DNA of 45,023 nt from an uncultured Verrucomicrobiales bacterium (GTDB lineage: Bacteria; Verrucomicrobiota; Verrucomicrobiia; Verrucomicrobiales; Akkermansiaceae): positions 1-45,023 of the forward strand of contig CALGMJ010000003.1 in NCBI GenBank assembly GCA_937958875.1. The letters run 5' to 3'. The position numbers and the translations under genes were made by a program. Numbering within the stretch: position 1 is the stretch's first letter; each line of letters begins with the position of its first letter. The notes under the pieces are model-generated. The model did not search any database, was not told where the DNA came from, and saw nothing but the letters and a program-made list of their open reading frames with translations. Positions 43,129 to 45,023 of the stretch are shown one piece after another.

Positions 43129-44526
43129 CTACGCAGGTGAAGCATCTTTTTCGAGTTCCTGCTTTTCCCAGATGTAGCGGCGGAAAAGCACCTTCACCGC
43201 TGCAGTGAGTGGCACAGCAAGCAAGGCTCCCAAAAAGCCACCCAGTAATAAGGACCAGAAAAGCATGGAGAAAATGACGGTCATGGGGTGGAGGCCCACG
43301 GAATCTCCCACGATTTTCGGTGCGGTGACGAGCGAGTTAATCTGCTGCACTACGATGAAAATGGCGACGACGGCTAGAACTGAGCCCCATTGAGGTAGGC
43401 CCCAGAGAGACTCTGGCTTTTGAACTGCAGCGATAATACAGGCCGGAATTAGGCAAAGGATATTCCCAATGTATGGAATAATGCCTAGTAGTGCCATCAC
43501 CACTCCAATGAGTAAGCCATATTCTAGCTTAAAAAGCGTTAAGGTGAGGCCGACGAGAATTCCATCGATGAAAGCGACAAGGACTTGACCGCGAAAGAAT
43601 GAGATCAGGTAGCCGTTAATTTCACGGAGTGTTTCGATCACTTCAGTTTTAAATTGAGAGGCTTTCAGTGGCACATAATCTTGCCAGCCAGCCTGAATCG
43701 CATCGCTTTCTTTTAAAAAATAAAAGAGATAGATTGGCACCATGGCAAAGCCGATGATGATGCCAAGAAAACCAAGAATTTTTCCGGAGCTGTTAGAAAG
43801 CCAACCAAGTCCGTCAGATGCCCAATTCGTGATCATGGATCCGCCTCTGGTTAGGCGATAGTTTTCAAGAGCAATCAAGTTGTGTGCGTTTTCCACACCG
43901 TCGACATTCATAGGTAGTGTCCAGTCAGAGCGGAAAAGTTTATTTAAGTCCTTAGAAATTGGGGCATCACTGACAGATACTAAGGTTTTACCATCAGAAT
44001 CGAGATGGTATTTAATTTTATTGCCCTGTTTATCTTTTGTTCCAATCAAGGTTCCTCCTTCGAGGAGGTGTTTTTGGGTGGCGGAAAAGTCCTTGGTGTA
44101 AAACCAGTTGAAGGCCCAGCCAAATGATCCATCACGATACTCTTCTAGCTTAGCTGGAGAAAACATGCTGGTTTCTGAATTACGGGTAGATCCTAAAACA
44201 TCGTTGATCTGCTGATTCAGTTTATCTCCAATAAAAAAGAAGAGGCCTCCGAAAAAAAGCATGAATCCACAGAAGACTGCAGCGATCCCCTGTAGTCGGC
44301 TGACACCTTTTTTCTGTAGAAATTTAACAACTGGATCTAATAAATAGGCAATAATACCAGCCATGGCCAATGGCACTAAGACTGGCTGTAGGTAACCTAA
44401 GACAGAACTTGTAAGCCAGACAATGAACACTACTAAGGTGCCTAGAACCAGAATGGATAGCCCAGTGAGCGCCTGCCACATCGTCCGGCGCTGGAATTTG
44501 TTAGGAAATGCTGCGGGTTCTTCCAC
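43129..44526 (-). CDS. AI-2E family transporter with inserted extracytoplasmic region
   Basis: QPVLVPLAMAGIIAYLLDPVVKFLQKKG, LFKLEYGLLIGVVMALLGIIPYIGNILCLIPA, VGDSVGLHPMTVIFSMLFWSLLLGGFLGALLAVPLTA. GTG at 44526 (VEEPAAFPNKFQRRTMWQAL) preferred over 44697, which would overlap hicB. Confidence 0.85.
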   Translation of the reverse strand: MEEPAAFPNKFQRRTMWQALTGLSILVLGTLVVFIVWLTSSVLGYLQPVLVPLAMAGIIAYLLDPVVKFLQKKGVSRLQGIAAVFCGFMLFFGGLFFFIGDKLNQQINDVLGSTRNSETSMFSPAKLEEYRDGSFGWAFNWFYTKDFSATQKHLLEGGTLIGTKDKQGNKIKYHLDSDGKTLVSVSDAPISKDLNKLFRSDWTLPMNVDGVENAHNLIALENYRLTRGGSMITNWASDGLGWLSNSSGKILGFLGIIIGFAMVPIYLFYFLKESDAIQAGWQDYVPLKASQFKTEVIETLREINGYLISFFRGQVLVAFIDGILVGLTLTLFKLEYGLLIGVVMALLGIIPYIGNILCLIPACIIAAVQKPESLWGLPQWGSVLAVVAIFIVVQQINSLVTAPKIVGDSVGLHPMTVIFSMLFWSLLLGGFLGALLAVPLTAAVKVLFRRYIWEKQELEKDASPA

Positions 44527-44680
44527 GCTGGGAAAGGTGCAAAAGAGAAACGGATCTTGGAAGTATAAAGACGAGCGGAAATTGGAAGTGACGGAGAGAG
44601 GGGGGCTAAACCACAGATTCGTTTGCTTCCGTATAAATTGAGCACTTCCATCATTGATCGATAGGTGGTAGCGTTTTTCC

Positions 44681-44881
44681 ATGAAATTGAGCGCCATTGT
44701 GCATGTTGCTGAAGAGGGCGGTTTTTGGGCAGAGGTTCCATCCCTGCCTGGATGCGTTACTCAAGGAGACACCCGTGAAGAATTGGAAGAGAATCTGAGA
44801 GAAGCCATTGAAGGATGGTTACTTGCAGGTGAGCCAGACACTGCTCCACCACCAGCAGAGATTCTTGAGCTTGCTGTATGA
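44681..44881 (+). CDS. hicB: HicB-family antitoxin
   Basis: MKLSAIVHVAEEGGFWAEVPSLPGCVTQGDTREELEENLREAIEGWL. Confidence 0.88.
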   Translation: MKLSAIVHVAEEGGFWAEVPSLPGCVTQGDTREELEENLREAIEGWLLAGEPDTAPPPAEILELAV

Positions 44882-45023
44882 AGACCGTCTCAGGTAAGCG
44901 GCTTGCCAAGCTGGCAGAGGAGCGAGGCTGGCGACTTGCTCGAATTAATGGTAGTCATCATGTCTATCTTCACGATGAGCGCACAGAGCGTCTGGTCATT
45001 CCGATTCATGGCAATCGGGATTT
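44878..45023 (+). CDS. hicA: HicA-family toxin, truncated by window edge
   Basis: MKTVSGKRLAKLAEERGWRLARINGSHHVYLHDERTERLVIPIHGNRD...; ATGA overlap with hicB; conserved G-S-H-H. Confidence 0.88.
   Translation, partial: MKTVSGKRLAKLAEERGWRLARINGSHHVYLHDERTERLVIPIHGNRD

Noticed and set aside
44527-44697. Upstream extension of the AI-2E transporter ORF
   Set aside because: Would overlap the hicB start in antisense and the sequence is not family-like; GTG at 44526 is more plausible.
1-45023. CRISPR arrays, rRNA genes, prophage structural genes, large biosynthetic clusters
   Set aside because: No regularly spaced direct repeats, rRNA-like sequence, phage structural proteins or NRPS/PKS modules were seen on reading.

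Overview
The window looks like chromosomal DNA from the Verrucomicrobia/PVC superphylum. Supporting signs are DUF1501 and PSCyt1/DUF1549-DUF1553 proteins, a DUF839/PhoX-like protein, and a divergent FtsZ. It is mostly dense housekeeping and metabolic genes: phoBR, an EboD-like dehydroquinate synthase, ftsZ, moxR, hflX, an rtcB-like ligase, two tRNAs (His, Gln), ispH, folC, comF, bioA, nadC, birA, purL, putA, and an AI-2E transporter. A transposase fragment sits at the left edge and a hicBA toxin-antitoxin pair at the right edge. The strongest unusual observation is in purL. This large-type FGAM synthase (1464 aa) carries an in-frame insertion of about 250 aa. The insertion is not PurL-like and reads like a protein-kinase-fold domain of the kind found in phage/mobile-element polyvalent proteins (GAEQRVAF...LLKANN...YLERLEYHAALFPDTAY...LVSQP...DLHDENVLL...FIDPVI). 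Secondary observations: FtsZ with an altered T7 catalytic loop and a very acidic linker; a divergent RtcB with a basic tail next to an HNH nuclease and two tRNAs; a 25-aa TatA-like microprotein ORF; a 26-bp near-perfect palindromic element; an orphan terminator implying an unannotated minus-strand transcript; an overlapping S8/C39 protease gene pair; a lipoprotein-like HNH protein coupled to purL; and an IS630-like transposase relic. All calls come from reading the sequence; no database search was run.
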